Part shown: piece by piece, positions 8,857 to 16,400 of the stretch | Numbering within the stretch: position 1 is the stretch's first letter | Layout: the number at the start of each line of letters is the position of its first letter | The notes under the pieces: generated by a model | What the model saw: only the letters and a program-made list of their open reading frames with translations | What the model was told of the DNA's origin: nothing | The model's database searches: none | Made by a program: the position numbers and the translations under genes | Virus record (IMG/VR): IMGVR_UViG_3300007770_000522 | Coordinates: 1 to 37,016 of that record | Reading direction: 5' to 3' (one strand) | Origin: a virus | DNA length: 37,016 nucleotides

Positions 8857-9166
8857 AGGCGATTGCTACGAAGTCAACGGAAGATTTGTAAGCAGGGGGC
8901 ATGATAAAGATTTAGTATTATGTCATGGACTTGCTATACTATCCACAGACGGTAAGCCATTCGGTCATGCTTGGATAGAAAAGGGAAATATGATATTAGA
9001 TTTCAGTAATGGTAGAAAGATAGTATTAGCTAAAAAGAAGTATTATGAGTTGGGTGGAATACCCGCAAATGGTAAAAAGATATATAAGTATTCAGTTGAA
9101 GAAACTATGACAAATATGTTAAAGCATGGGCATTGGGGACCTTGGGATTATAATCCACGGAGATAA
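8846..9166 (+). CDS. Conserved small phage protein with Cys/His motifs, 106 aa
   Basis: The ATG at 8846 overlaps the end of the preceding gene. The sequence MAGKGDCYEVNGRFV, then LCHGLAI and GHAWIEKGNMILDFSNGR, resembles a conserved family of small phage proteins that I recall from marine phages. Cys7, Cys26, His27, His41 and Asp52 are placed so that a Cys-His-Asp peptidase-like or transglutaminase-like centre is conceivable, but this is not established. Unlike its neighbours it has no MIKLK tag and no obvious (L/I)xE site near the N-terminus, so it may stay in the infected cell rather than being packaged. Confidence 0.75.
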   Translation: MAGKGDCYEVNGRFVSRGHDKDLVLCHGLAILSTDGKPFGHAWIEKGNMILDFSNGRKIVLAKKKYYELGGIPANGKKIYKYSVEETMTNMLKHGHWGPWDYNPRR

Positions 9167-9169
9167 ATT

Positions 9170-9355
9170 ATGATAAAATTGAAAAAAATATTAACAGAAG
9201 CACCAAAGAAAAATAAGTGGAAGATTCAAATAGAAGTTGAAATTCCAGAAGGTAAAGGCTATCATTATTTATACAATATATTTTACGGTGGGGTGTTAAG
9301 TGGATATGAAAAACACGAAAATTGGAAAATTAAAAAGCTGGTAATAAAACAATGA
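9170..9355 (+). CDS. Tagged small protein, 61 aa
   Basis: It begins with the type I tag MIKLKKILTE (L8-T9-E10) followed by APKKNKWKIQIEVEIPEGKG, and would leave a 51-residue mature protein. The body is basic with alternating beta-like segments. No domain is recognised. The gene starts 3 bases after the previous one and its TGA is contained in the next tag's ATGATT, so translation should be coupled. The tag and the mature length put it in the same class as the neighbouring small cargo candidates. Confidence 0.72.
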   Translation: MIKLKKILTEAPKKNKWKIQIEVEIPEGKGYHYLYNIFYGGVLSGYEKHENWKIKKLVIKQ

Positions 9356-9618
9356 TTAAACTAAAAGATATAATAGAAGCACTTGCAAGTGGATACGCAA
9401 ATAGAACAGATTTTAAAGGGCTGAAAAAGAATAGTGTAGTTAAATTGCATGATGGAACAATAGCAAAGATTTTAGAAAGAGTGGCTCCAAGAATACCACA
9501 ATTTTTTGCAGTAGTAGAAAAGGTTGGCACAAAGATGAAGAATACTGCCGGTAAGAAAGCTAAAGTAGGTGATACAATTAAATTTGCAGAAGCATATATT
9601 AGAGAGAGAATAAAATGA
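9352..9618 (+). CDS. Tagged small protein, SH3-like body, 88 aa
   Basis: The tag is MIKLKDIIEA; here the glutamate is at position 9 (I7-I8-E9), one residue earlier than in its neighbours. The body, GLKKNSVVKLHDGTIAKILERVAP and later KVGDTIKFAEAYI, alternates short beta strands and turns in a way that suggests a small SH3-like barrel; this is a weak call from pattern. The start and stop both use the ATGA overlap seen along this run. No catalytic motif is visible. Confidence 0.72.
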   Translation: MIKLKDIIEALASGYANRTDFKGLKKNSVVKLHDGTIAKILERVAPRIPQFFAVVEKVGTKMKNTAGKKAKVGDTIKFAEAYIRERIK

Positions 9619-9896
9619 TTAAATTAAAAGATTTATTAACGGAAAAGAAAACTATATCTATTGATACTGCACAAGATATGAGAAAGGCAGGTTATTGGAT
9701 ATTAGTGTCTAATAACTTGAAGAAAGTAATTGCGGTAGATAAAGATGAAAAGAATTTAATGAATATACAAAAGCAAAATAGAGGTAAATTTAAGTTATTT
9801 GAACCATTAAAAACTATAAAAATATCACCAGAACAACAACGTGAATACCATAGATTACATAAACTGATTTGGAAGAATAGTGGGTTCGGTGGATGA
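9615..9896 (+). CDS. Tagged small protein, 93 aa
   Basis: It begins with MIKLKDLLTE, identical in protein sequence to the tag of the next gene and nearly identical in DNA, so this is a recent duplication or is under strong constraint. The remaining 83 residues (for example MRKAGYWILVSNNLKKVIAV, then ISPEQQREYHRLHKLIWK) look like a small alpha/beta protein without a family I can name. Its start lies in the ATGA overlap with the preceding gene and its stop lies in the ATGA of the next. Predicted cleavage is after E10. Confidence 0.72.
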   Translation: MIKLKDLLTEKKTISIDTAQDMRKAGYWILVSNNLKKVIAVDKDEKNLMNIQKQNRGKFKLFEPLKTIKISPEQQREYHRLHKLIWKNSGFGG

Positions 9897-10792
9897 TTAA
9901 ACTAAAAGATTTATTAACGGAAATTTCTTGGGAAAAAACTCAACTACATATGATGAATAGTACAATGATTCCACTATCTAAAAAAGTAGTGAATATGATT
10001 GTTGGTGATGTAGATGTTCCCACATTTCACGTTACGGATTTTAAAGGGTTAAAAGCCATAAAGAAACTTCAAGGTACATCAAAGGCATTATCCACATTTA
10101 CTACAAATGCACAAAGTAATATAGGTAATTTAGGTGGTGTAAGAACAGACGGTGGATTTCTTGTACATCTTATCGGTAAATTAAAGATAGCTTCGACTGA
10201 TGACATATTCTCCCGGCCAGATAAAACTGGTATGAGATGGGTTGGTAGTGAACCAGACCACCAATCATCCCTTACACATATTTTAAACAAAGCATCGGAT
10301 AGTGATATAGGAAATAAAATAAGAGGTGGGATGTATTTTGCATTTGATAAATCATATAAAAAATTAAAGTTAAAATATACAATAGATAGGGCAATAGATA
10401 AAGTTACTCTATATAATAAAGATGGAAGTGAATTTACTGACATTAAAAAACTATTTAACTTGTATGAAAAGGAAGTATTAAAGGTATTAAAGAAATATCA
10501 GAAACAATTAAATAAACATTTTGGAGACCCACAGCCATACAAAGGTGATTGGTATTGGAATGAATTAGTAGTTGATAAAATCATGATAGTGGATGTATTA
10601 GCATATGTGAAAGATAAGTATTACTATGATGATGAAACATTTGAAGATGACAATATTACATTTGACGAACAAGAAAGGAGAAAGGAAATTGAACAAGCAC
10701 AAAAAATGTTTGGTAGTAAAATAGAAATAACGAATGAACCAAAAGATATAAACAAATGGATTTCCGACAGGGGAGGAGATGCATTCTTTTAG
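9893..10792 (+). CDS. Tagged protein, possibly ADP-ribosyltransferase-like
   Basis: After the tag MIKLKDLLTE this 299-residue protein shows VDVPTFHVTDFKGLKAI (residues about 40-56), then KALSTFTTN and a Gly-rich strand with GGFLVHLIG. A short strand with His/Thr, a helix, and then an S-T-x-T strand resembles the R/H-STS-E layout of ADP-ribosyltransferases. However, I cannot place a firm catalytic glutamate (ELVVDKIMIV near 230 is one option). T4 packages Alt, an ADP-ribosyltransferase, by the same kind of tag, which makes the idea attractive. The C-terminal third is helical and charged. The fold call is weak; the gene call and tag are firm. Confidence 0.7.
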   Translation: MIKLKDLLTEISWEKTQLHMMNSTMIPLSKKVVNMIVGDVDVPTFHVTDFKGLKAIKKLQGTSKALSTFTTNAQSNIGNLGGVRTDGGFLVHLIGKLKIASTDDIFSRPDKTGMRWVGSEPDHQSSLTHILNKASDSDIGNKIRGGMYFAFDKSYKKLKLKYTIDRAIDKVTLYNKDGSEFTDIKKLFNLYEKEVLKVLKKYQKQLNKHFGDPQPYKGDWYWNELVVDKIMIVDVLAYVKDKYYYDDETFEDDNITFDEQERRKEIEQAQKMFGSKIEITNEPKDINKWISDRGGDAFF

Positions 10793-10808
10793 AGTGGAGA
10801 ATAAAATA

Positions 10809-11132
10809 ATGGCACAATTCCACATAGACGAACCGAGAGAAATCGGAAAACAAAAAGTTAAAGTATCAAAGAAAGATATGATGATAGTGAAGGATGAATT
10901 GCAAGAGAAAGTATTACGAAAAAAGATTAGAGAGATTGTTATGCAGAATTTAACAGAATCAAAGTCAAAGTTAAAGGCAGGTAAAAATATAGTTGAAGCT
11001 GAAGTTGATTATGACGAAGATTATATTACAATTACTTTGTATATGAATAAAAAAATAATGCAACATACCACAATTACAGTAGATGGTGGATATGTAGATA
11101 CAGAAACAGCTAATGTAGTGAAGTTAAAATAA
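10809..11132 (+). CDS. Small protein with internal tag-like helix, 107 aa
   Basis: I choose the ATG at 10809 because GGAG lies just upstream (10796-10799); an earlier in-frame ATG at 10779 lacks such a site. The N-terminus MAQFHIDEPREIGKQKV is not a tag. Residues 30-50 read DELQEKVLRKKIREIVMQN then LTE, closely resembling the type II tag, with L48-T49-E50 as a possible site. Cleavage there would release a 57-residue beta-rich fragment (EVDYDEDYITITLYMNKK). The tag-like helix is thus internal rather than at the start. Its stop overlaps the next small gene (TAATG). Function unknown. Confidence 0.72.
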   Translation: MAQFHIDEPREIGKQKVKVSKKDMMIVKDELQEKVLRKKIREIVMQNLTESKSKLKAGKNIVEAEVDYDEDYITITLYMNKKIMQHTTITVDGGYVDTETANVVKLK

Positions 11133-11236
11133 TGTTTTGGGATTTTATATTAGAAAAGTTTGATTTATTATTATTAACAGCAATAGTATTTGTAATACTA
11201 TATTATGTAATGAAATTAGGTAATGATAAAACTTAA
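11132..11236 (+). CDS. Tiny single-pass membrane protein, 34 aa
   Basis: ATG at 11132 shares its A with the stop of the previous gene (TAATG). The peptide MFWDFILEKFDLLLL continues as TAIVFVILYYVM, one clear membrane-spanning helix, and ends LGNDKT. Its end overlaps the next tagged gene by 14 bases. Coupled overlaps at both ends and the hydrophobic composition support a real small gene. Role unknown; small inner-membrane phage proteins include lysis and exclusion factors, but nothing specific points to either. Confidence 0.55.
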   Translation: MFWDFILEKFDLLLLTAIVFVILYYVMKLGNDKT

Positions 11237-11720
11237 AGACCTTATAGTAGAACGAATGACTAATCAGGTATTTTTACCACGTGACAATTTTGATCCACTT
11301 AAGCTACCAAAGGGAAAACTCAAAATAACTGGAGTGAATGGATATTCGAATAAACCAATAGGTGCATTTTGGACTTCATCTTGGAGTATGAAAACATTAA
11401 GTAGTGGATGGGCAGAATGGACTAAATGGGAAATGCCAGATTGGAATAGTGGTGATGGAGTTGTATTTGAGGTAAAAAGTGCTAAACTTTATACTATTAA
11501 TAATAAGAAAGATTATGAAAAATTAAGAGAGAAATTTCCATATGAGAGTAAAAGTTATGGCGGAGAAAATTTTTTAGATTGGCCAAAATTAAGTAAAAAG
11601 TATGATGGTATTAATGTTAAAAATCCATATGCACACCAAGCTTTACATGCTTGGGATGTAGAGAGTACAGCTTGGTTTAATATGAAACCATTAAAATTTA
11701 TTGGAACTGTAGCAATATGA
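11223..11720 (+). CDS. Tagged protein of a widespread unknown phage family (W-rich)
   Basis: The tag MIKLKDLIVE (I8-V9-E10) is followed by a 155-residue domain rich in Trp: GAFWTSSWSMKTLSSGWAEW, then VVFEVKSAKLYTINNKKDY, FLDWPKLSKKYDGINV, and AWDVESTAWFN. This matches a pattern I recall in many phage and bacterial proteins (a GxWxS strand, a YDGIxI segment and a final WDxxSxxxW), which I would place near ADP-ribosyltransferase-like folds with low certainty. The start overlaps the tiny membrane gene. Directly after its stop lies an orphan tag remnant (11717-11734). Packaging as cargo is inferred from the tag. Confidence 0.75.
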   Translation: MIKLKDLIVERMTNQVFLPRDNFDPLKLPKGKLKITGVNGYSNKPIGAFWTSSWSMKTLSSGWAEWTKWEMPDWNSGDGVVFEVKSAKLYTINNKKDYEKLREKFPYESKSYGGENFLDWPKLSKKYDGINVKNPYAHQALHAWDVESTAWFNMKPLKFIGTVAI

Positions 11721-11734
11721 TTAAATTAAAATAA
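11717..11734 (+). pseudogene. Orphan type I tag MIKLK followed by a stop
   Basis: ATG ATT AAA TTA AAA TAA occurs here, overlapping the previous stop by the usual ATGA. It is the first five codons of the type I tag with nothing attached. It is best read as the remnant of a tagged gene that was lost, or as an unused tag start. Confidence 0.5.
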
Positions 11735-11763
11735 TTTTTAGATAAATAGGAGAAAAATAAGTT

Positions 11764-12330
11764 ATGGGAGAACATCAAAGACACGTAAAGGCAAGAGAAT
11801 CCATTTTACGAAACGAAACACCAGATAAACGAATAATGGTGGTAATGGAAGATAAAAAGGAAAAAGAGGCTCGTGAAAAAGAGAAACAGACAGAGAGAGA
11901 TAGAATAAATGGTAGAATGGAAGCATTACAAGAGGCAAAAATGCCATGGTTTTGTCCTAACTGTGATAAAGTGATGAAAAAGAAACTTGATGATAAAATG
12001 TATAGATTATATAATCAATGTTTTGATTGCCAAATAACTTTTGAAAATAAACTCCGAGTAGAAGGTAAATTTGAAGAGTGGGAAAAACAAAAAGTATTAA
12101 AAAATAAACTTTCATGGTTAAACGAACAAATAGAAAGTGTAGATGAATGGAAAACAGAAACTACTCCAGAGTTTTATAACCAGGTTGGTATAAAAGATGT
12201 AGAAATAGAGAAAGAGAAATGGACACAGAACGATGAAAAGGTAATTGAAATGGTAGACGAGGCTCTTAAAGATTTATTTAAAATGAAAAAAGAAGTAGAG
12301 GAAGAATTGTCTAATAGTTTGGTAAACTGA
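11764..12330 (+). CDS. Zinc-ribbon protein, highly charged, 188 aa
   Basis: The ATG at 11764 has AGGAG at 11748-11752, 11 bases upstream. The first 55 residues are a charged helix (KKEKEAREKEKQTERDRI). Residues about 62-90 contain two CxxC pairs, FCPNCDK and QCFDCQI, forming a probable zinc ribbon, and the C-terminal half is a long charged coiled coil. This architecture suggests an RNA- or DNA-binding or structural assembly protein rather than an enzyme. It has no tag. GATAAATA occurs just before the ribosome binding site (11741) and resembles the T4 late box, although it lies very close to the site. Confidence 0.75.
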   Translation: MGEHQRHVKARESILRNETPDKRIMVVMEDKKEKEAREKEKQTERDRINGRMEALQEAKMPWFCPNCDKVMKKKLDDKMYRLYNQCFDCQITFENKLRVEGKFEEWEKQKVLKNKLSWLNEQIESVDEWKTETTPEFYNQVGIKDVEIEKEKWTQNDEKVIEMVDEALKDLFKMKKEVEEELSNSLVN

Positions 12331-12338
12331 TATTTATA
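12331..12338 (+). promoter_or_regulatory. Candidate phage promoter box TATTTATA
   Basis: The octamer begins on the base after the stop of the zinc-ribbon gene, 18 bases before GGAG and 29 bases before the GTG start of the 1104-residue gene. It is one of five similarly placed copies. Confidence 0.42.
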
Positions 12339-12367
12339 TATGGTAAATTGTAATTTGGAGAATTTTA

Positions 12368-15300
12368 GTGTATAAGAAGATTTTAAATGAGTTTAGTGGA
12401 GATAAAATAGGAGATTTTATAGTAGAAAACGATGTAATTTCTATTATAAAAGAAGGTGCAGATACTGTAAGAGCTCCTGTAGATGATGGACCTGGAACAT
12501 TTTACAGATCATTAAATCAATATAAACAAGAAACAACGGATTGGGTAAAACAATTACAAAACGATTTAGGATATAAAGTAATAGGATATATTTTAAGTGA
12601 TGGTGCAATGGATCCGGAAGAAGATTATACTATGGATTATAGGGACGTTCCTGCAATTTCATATGGAGCCAAGAAAAAGTATAAAACCAGATTACGTGAT
12701 GTAATTGAAAATCTTGGTTGGAGAGTGATGAAATGGATGGGAGTAGATGATACAAATGTATTGTTTGCAGGTCCACCAATAGCTTCTGGTATTGATGCGG
12801 GTGGTCGTATGGAAGATAATATACGGAATACGTCTGATATTGCAGAAAAATCACCTAAATTTAAAGGTGGTCGCCCAAGACTTCATGTAGAAAATAAAGT
12901 ATTTTCTCCAGAATGGTGGAAACAAAATTTGGTAGAAGGGGTTACACAATTTTATGGTCTTTCAATTGAAGAATTACTTAATACTGTATTAAATTTCAAG
13001 GGAAAAACTCTTATTTATTTTGATACTGAAACTCTTGGATTCCAACCTAAAACTGATTATTTACAACTTACTGAAATAGCTGCAATCGCGTATAGTGGAG
13101 ATACATTTAAAGAAGTTGGTAAATTAGATTATAAGGTTAATTTAAATAAAGCAGCAAAAAATGTTATGAAGAAAGGAACTCCTGAACGTAAGAGTTGGGA
13201 TGATCATGTTAGTCCTCGTGATAAGTTACAAACTCCACAAGACGTATTGAAGATGACTCGGTATGGTAGTAAAACAGCACCGTTTGTATTGGAGGCACAT
13301 TCATTAAATATATTATTTGAATTCATAAATAAGTATAAAAATCCAATTTTAATTGCTCACAATGCACCATTTGATTTAAAATATCTTGGTGTTCGTGCAA
13401 GCAAATATGGAATTAAAATGAAAAAGTATAAATCATTAGATACTTTAGCATTAAATAGAATGTTTTTTATTCCGTTGTTAAAATCAGTTGAAAAAAGTGA
13501 TGAATTAGATTTAATATTGAAAAGCTTAACCAAGACTTCTAAAACAGGCAGAAAGAATGTATCATCTACACTTGGAAATTTAAGTAAAGCTATGAAAATA
13601 GATACTTCCAGTTGGCACAATGCATTAGCAGATGTTGAAATGATGGTTGGAGTATTATCTAAAATGATAGAATTTCTAAAAAAATATAAAAATACAGATA
13701 TAGAGAAATTGCATCGTGCAGAAGTTGAAAAGGTTGCTAAACAACGTCATAAAAAGAAACACAAAAAGAAAAGAAAGGAATCTATAGAGGAAGGTAGAAA
13801 ATTAAAAGTTTTAGGAATTTATCCTGGAAGATTTCAACCATTTGGGAGACATCATTATAAAGCTTATAAATATATGGCGAAGTTGTTTGGAAAGAATAAT
13901 ACATATATTTCAACTTCTAATAAAGTAGATACAAAACGGTCTCCATTAAATTTTAAAGAAAAACAACAATTGATCTCTAAAATGGGGGTTCCAAGTAATA
14001 AAATTATTCTTAGTAGACTACCGTATTTATGGAATAAACTAAACCCATTAAATCTTGATCTTGAAAATGTGGTTTTAGTATATGCTTTTGGGGTAAAAGA
14101 TAAAGGTCGTATTACAGGTGGTAGTAAGAAAAGTGGTGGGAAATTATATTTTCAACCATATGAGAAGAATAAAAATAATCTGAAACCTGCTTCAGAACAT
14201 TCTTACTATGTAGAAGTTCCTCATATATCTTTTAAAATAGAAGGTAAAGAAATTAGTGGAACTTGGATGAGAGAATTATTAGGATCTTCAAAGTATGAAG
14301 GTAAAAGGGAAAAAATTTTTAAGGAATTATTTGGTTATTTTGATAAAAGAATATATAAACTTGTAACTGATAAATTTAAGAAAATTTATGAAAGTGTCAG
14401 TAGGGATACAGTATTTTCTCCAGAATGGTGGAAAAAAGAAATGTTATTGGAAGGTGGAGCGGCCGGACACCTAAATCATCCATTTGATGATAAAGATTTA
14501 ACATTTGGTGATTTAAAGAAAATAATTAAATTAGGAATTGGTGGTAAGTTAAATAGAGAAGATAATGTTACAGAAAAAATGGATGGTCAAAACATTATGG
14601 TGTCATGGAAAGATGGTGAGTTAATAGCTGCCAGAAATAAAACTCAATTAAAAGGTTGGGGTAAAAATTCCATGACAGTAAATCAAGTTGTTAGTAAATT
14701 TAAAGGTCATGCGGTAAAATCTGTAAAAGATGCTTATGTTTTTGCAATAAAGGATTTAAATAGTGCAATAGGATCTTTAACAGAAAAACAAAAGAGAAAG
14801 ATTTTTAATGACGGTCATAATTTTATGAATTTAGAAATTATGTATGCTGCAAATCCAAATACTATTGATTATGATATTTCTGAATTAATTTTTCATGGTG
14901 CATTAGAATATGATGAAAAGGGAACTCCTATTGGAGAAGTTAAAGGAAGTGCTAGAATGTTGGAGGGAATGATTCGCCAGATAAATCAAAATATACAAAA
15001 AAAGTTTAAAATATCTAAACCAAATTTTTTGGATGTTCCTAAACACCAAGATTTTGGAAAATTAAAACCAAAATTTTTGAAACAAGTTGATAAGTTACGA
15101 AGTGAATTTGGACTTAATGATTCGGATACGATTAGTGTATATCATCAAAGTTTTTGGAAAGAATATATTTATAATGCTAGTAAACAACATAATTATAAAA
15201 TTCCTGATAGTGCTTTATTAGGATTAACAAAACGATGGGCATTTTTTGATAAATCGTATTCTGTTAGAGATATGAAAAGGGATATTGATAATGAAGTTTT

Positions 15301-15682
15301 TTTAGACTGGGTATTATCTACTGATAAAAATGACCACACTAAAATTGTTAAAAGTAATATGAGACCGTTTGAGGTTTTATTTTTTGAAGTAGGGGTTGAA
15401 ATTCTAAAAGGAGTTTCTGGATTTATAGCTGCATCTCCAGATAAAACAGTTCTTCAAATAAGAAAGGATGTTACAAAGGCAATTAAAGCTATTAAAGGTG
15501 GTGGTGATATTAAGAAAATAAATAGACTATCAGTTTTACTTGATAGATTAAATGCAATTGGTGGATTAAAATCAATAGTGCCGAGTGAGGGCATTGTTTT
15601 TAAATATAACGGAAAAACTTATAAATTTACTGGAAGTTTCGCTCCTGTAAATCAAATCTTATCGTTAGTAACGTTTGGTTGA
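12368..15682 (+). CDS. Exonuclease-nucleotidyltransferase-RNA ligase fusion, probable polyprotein
   Basis: The start is GTG at 12368, 7 bases after GGAG, giving MYKKILNEFSG with a tag-like L6-N7-E8. Residues 30-190 are of unknown fold. A DEDDh 3'-5' exonuclease follows: D219-T-E221, HNAPFD (D336), H417 and D422 are all present. A nucleotidyltransferase domain has GRFQPFGRHH (487-496) and ISGTWMR (629-635), as in NMN adenylyltransferase-like enzymes. The last 400 residues are ligase-like: EKMDG with nucleophile K737, then EGIVFKYNGKTYKF near the end as motifs IV-V. LVE-G (190), IEE-G (475) and LLE-G (695) fall at the domain boundaries, so processing into separate enzymes is likely. RNA or NAD-linked repair after entry is one possible role. 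Confidence 0.88.
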   Translation: MYKKILNEFSGDKIGDFIVENDVISIIKEGADTVRAPVDDGPGTFYRSLNQYKQETTDWVKQLQNDLGYKVIGYILSDGAMDPEEDYTMDYRDVPAISYGAKKKYKTRLRDVIENLGWRVMKWMGVDDTNVLFAGPPIASGIDAGGRMEDNIRNTSDIAEKSPKFKGGRPRLHVENKVFSPEWWKQNLVEGVTQFYGLSIEELLNTVLNFKGKTLIYFDTETLGFQPKTDYLQLTEIAAIAYSGDTFKEVGKLDYKVNLNKAAKNVMKKGTPERKSWDDHVSPRDKLQTPQDVLKMTRYGSKTAPFVLEAHSLNILFEFINKYKNPILIAHNAPFDLKYLGVRASKYGIKMKKYKSLDTLALNRMFFIPLLKSVEKSDELDLILKSLTKTSKTGRKNVSSTLGNLSKAMKIDTSSWHNALADVEMMVGVLSKMIEFLKKYKNTDIEKLHRAEVEKVAKQRHKKKHKKKRKESIEEGRKLKVLGIYPGRFQPFGRHHYKAYKYMAKLFGKNNTYISTSNKVDTKRSPLNFKEKQQLISKMGVPSNKIILSRLPYLWNKLNPLNLDLENVVLVYAFGVKDKGRITGGSKKSGGKLYFQPYEKNKNNLKPASEHSYYVEVPHISFKIEGKEISGTWMRELLGSSKYEGKREKIFKELFGYFDKRIYKLVTDKFKKIYESVSRDTVFSPEWWKKEMLLEGGAAGHLNHPFDDKDLTFGDLKKIIKLGIGGKLNREDNVTEKMDGQNIMVSWKDGELIAARNKTQLKGWGKNSMTVNQVVSKFKGHAVKSVKDAYVFAIKDLNSAIGSLTEKQKRKIFNDGHNFMNLEIMYAANPNTIDYDISELIFHGALEYDEKGTPIGEVKGSARMLEGMIRQINQNIQKKFKISKPNFLDVPKHQDFGKLKPKFLKQVDKLRSEFGLNDSDTISVYHQSFWKEYIYNASKQHNYKIPDSALLGLTKRWAFFDKSYSVRDMKRDIDNEVFLDWVLSTDKNDHTKIVKSNMRPFEVLFFEVGVEILKGVSGFIAASPDKTVLQIRKDVTKAIKAIKGGGDIKKINRLSVLLDRLNAIGGLKSIVPSEGIVFKYNGKTYKFTGSFAPVNQILSLVTFG
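12898..12922 (+). repeat. 25-base direct repeat, copy 1 (FSPEWWK linker)
   Basis: An exact 25-base match to 14410-14434 inside the same gene. Both copies encode VFSPEWWK and are followed within a few codons by a hydrophobic-x-E-G motif (NLVEG here) at a domain boundary. Confidence 0.8.
14410..14434 (+). repeat. 25-base direct repeat, copy 2 (FSPEWWK linker)
   Basis: Second copy of the repeat at 12898-12922, encoding VFSPEWWK ahead of MLLEGG, at the junction between the nucleotidyltransferase and ligase-like domains. Confidence 0.8.
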
Positions 15683-15699
15683 TTTAATGTGGAGTTTGT

Positions 15700-15726
15700 A
15701 TGAAAAATGATTGGACTACGAAATGA
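15700..15726 (+). CDS. Possible 8-codon leader peptide
   Basis: GGAG at 15691-15694 precedes ATG at 15700, which encodes MKNDWTTK and stops at a TGA that overlaps the ATG of the next gene (ATGA at 15723). The good ribosome binding site serves this leader rather than the downstream start, so the leader may feed ribosomes to the next gene. Confidence 0.35.
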   Translation: MKNDWTTK

Positions 15727-16400
15727 ATAAACTTGAAAAGAGAATGTTAAAACTCATAAATGAAGCATCTCCAAGTGGAACGGATAGTGGACTTGGTATA
15801 ATTACAGGTGATGCATGGCCCGATGGTCTTTACACTAAACGTGGAGAACGGAGAATAGTAACACCTGCAAGTTTAACTCGTGGTATGAAACAAATTGATT
15901 TCCCTGCATCAGACAACATTTATGGTGGTAAAGGAAGTTTAAATAATTTGAAACGAGCAGAACGAGATAAGGCAATGGTATTTCGTTATTTAAGTGGTCC
16001 AGAAGAATACGCATCAATAATGGCAGATGAATTAAGGGATGATACTCCACCATTGGCACCTAAACAAAGATTATATGGAATACATGGATTTCATAGGAAA
16101 CAAGAATACACAATTCCACCAGAAACTCATAATTTTCATTCTACTGCAGAAACTCTCATAAAACCAACTACCGCTCCAGAAGGAACTGAAAGTGGTGGAG
16201 TTCCAAATACACCAGAACCTGGATCCAAAGAAAGTGGTGGAACTGGATATAGACAAAAACAGGAGGGTGGTCAATCCTTATTCGCTAAAAATGAAAAATT
16301 ATGGGGAAAGTGGACAGACCATAGAATAGGAAGTAAAATAGATAGTAGAGAATGGAAGGGAAATAAATTAGTTGATTTATTACCGAAGGGGAAAAAATAA
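15723..16400 (+). CDS. Tagged-like basic protein, 225 aa, unknown
   Basis: I place the start at ATG 15723; a TTG at 15711 is in frame but adds only four residues. The N-terminus MNKLEKRMLKLINEASP is a tag-like amphipathic helix ending I12-N13-E14. The body is polar, rich in Gly, Pro and Arg (GLYTKRGERRIVTPASLTRG; later TAPEGTESGGVPNTPEPGSK), probably with a disordered middle, and ends in a basic segment. No domain is recognised. It may be a virion or head-associated protein. It follows the fusion gene and overlaps the next gene at its TAATG. Confidence 0.65.
   Translation: MNKLEKRMLKLINEASPSGTDSGLGIITGDAWPDGLYTKRGERRIVTPASLTRGMKQIDFPASDNIYGGKGSLNNLKRAERDKAMVFRYLSGPEEYASIMADELRDDTPPLAPKQRLYGIHGFHRKQEYTIPPETHNFHSTAETLIKPTTAPEGTESGGVPNTPEPGSKESGGTGYRQKQEGGQSLFAKNEKLWGKWTDHRIGSKIDSREWKGNKLVDLLPKGKK

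Noticed and set aside
11741-11748. GATAAATA before 11764 as a T4-type late promoter
   Set aside because: It touches the ribosome binding site, leaving almost no leader. It is mentioned only as a possibility, since the TATTTATA boxes are better placed.
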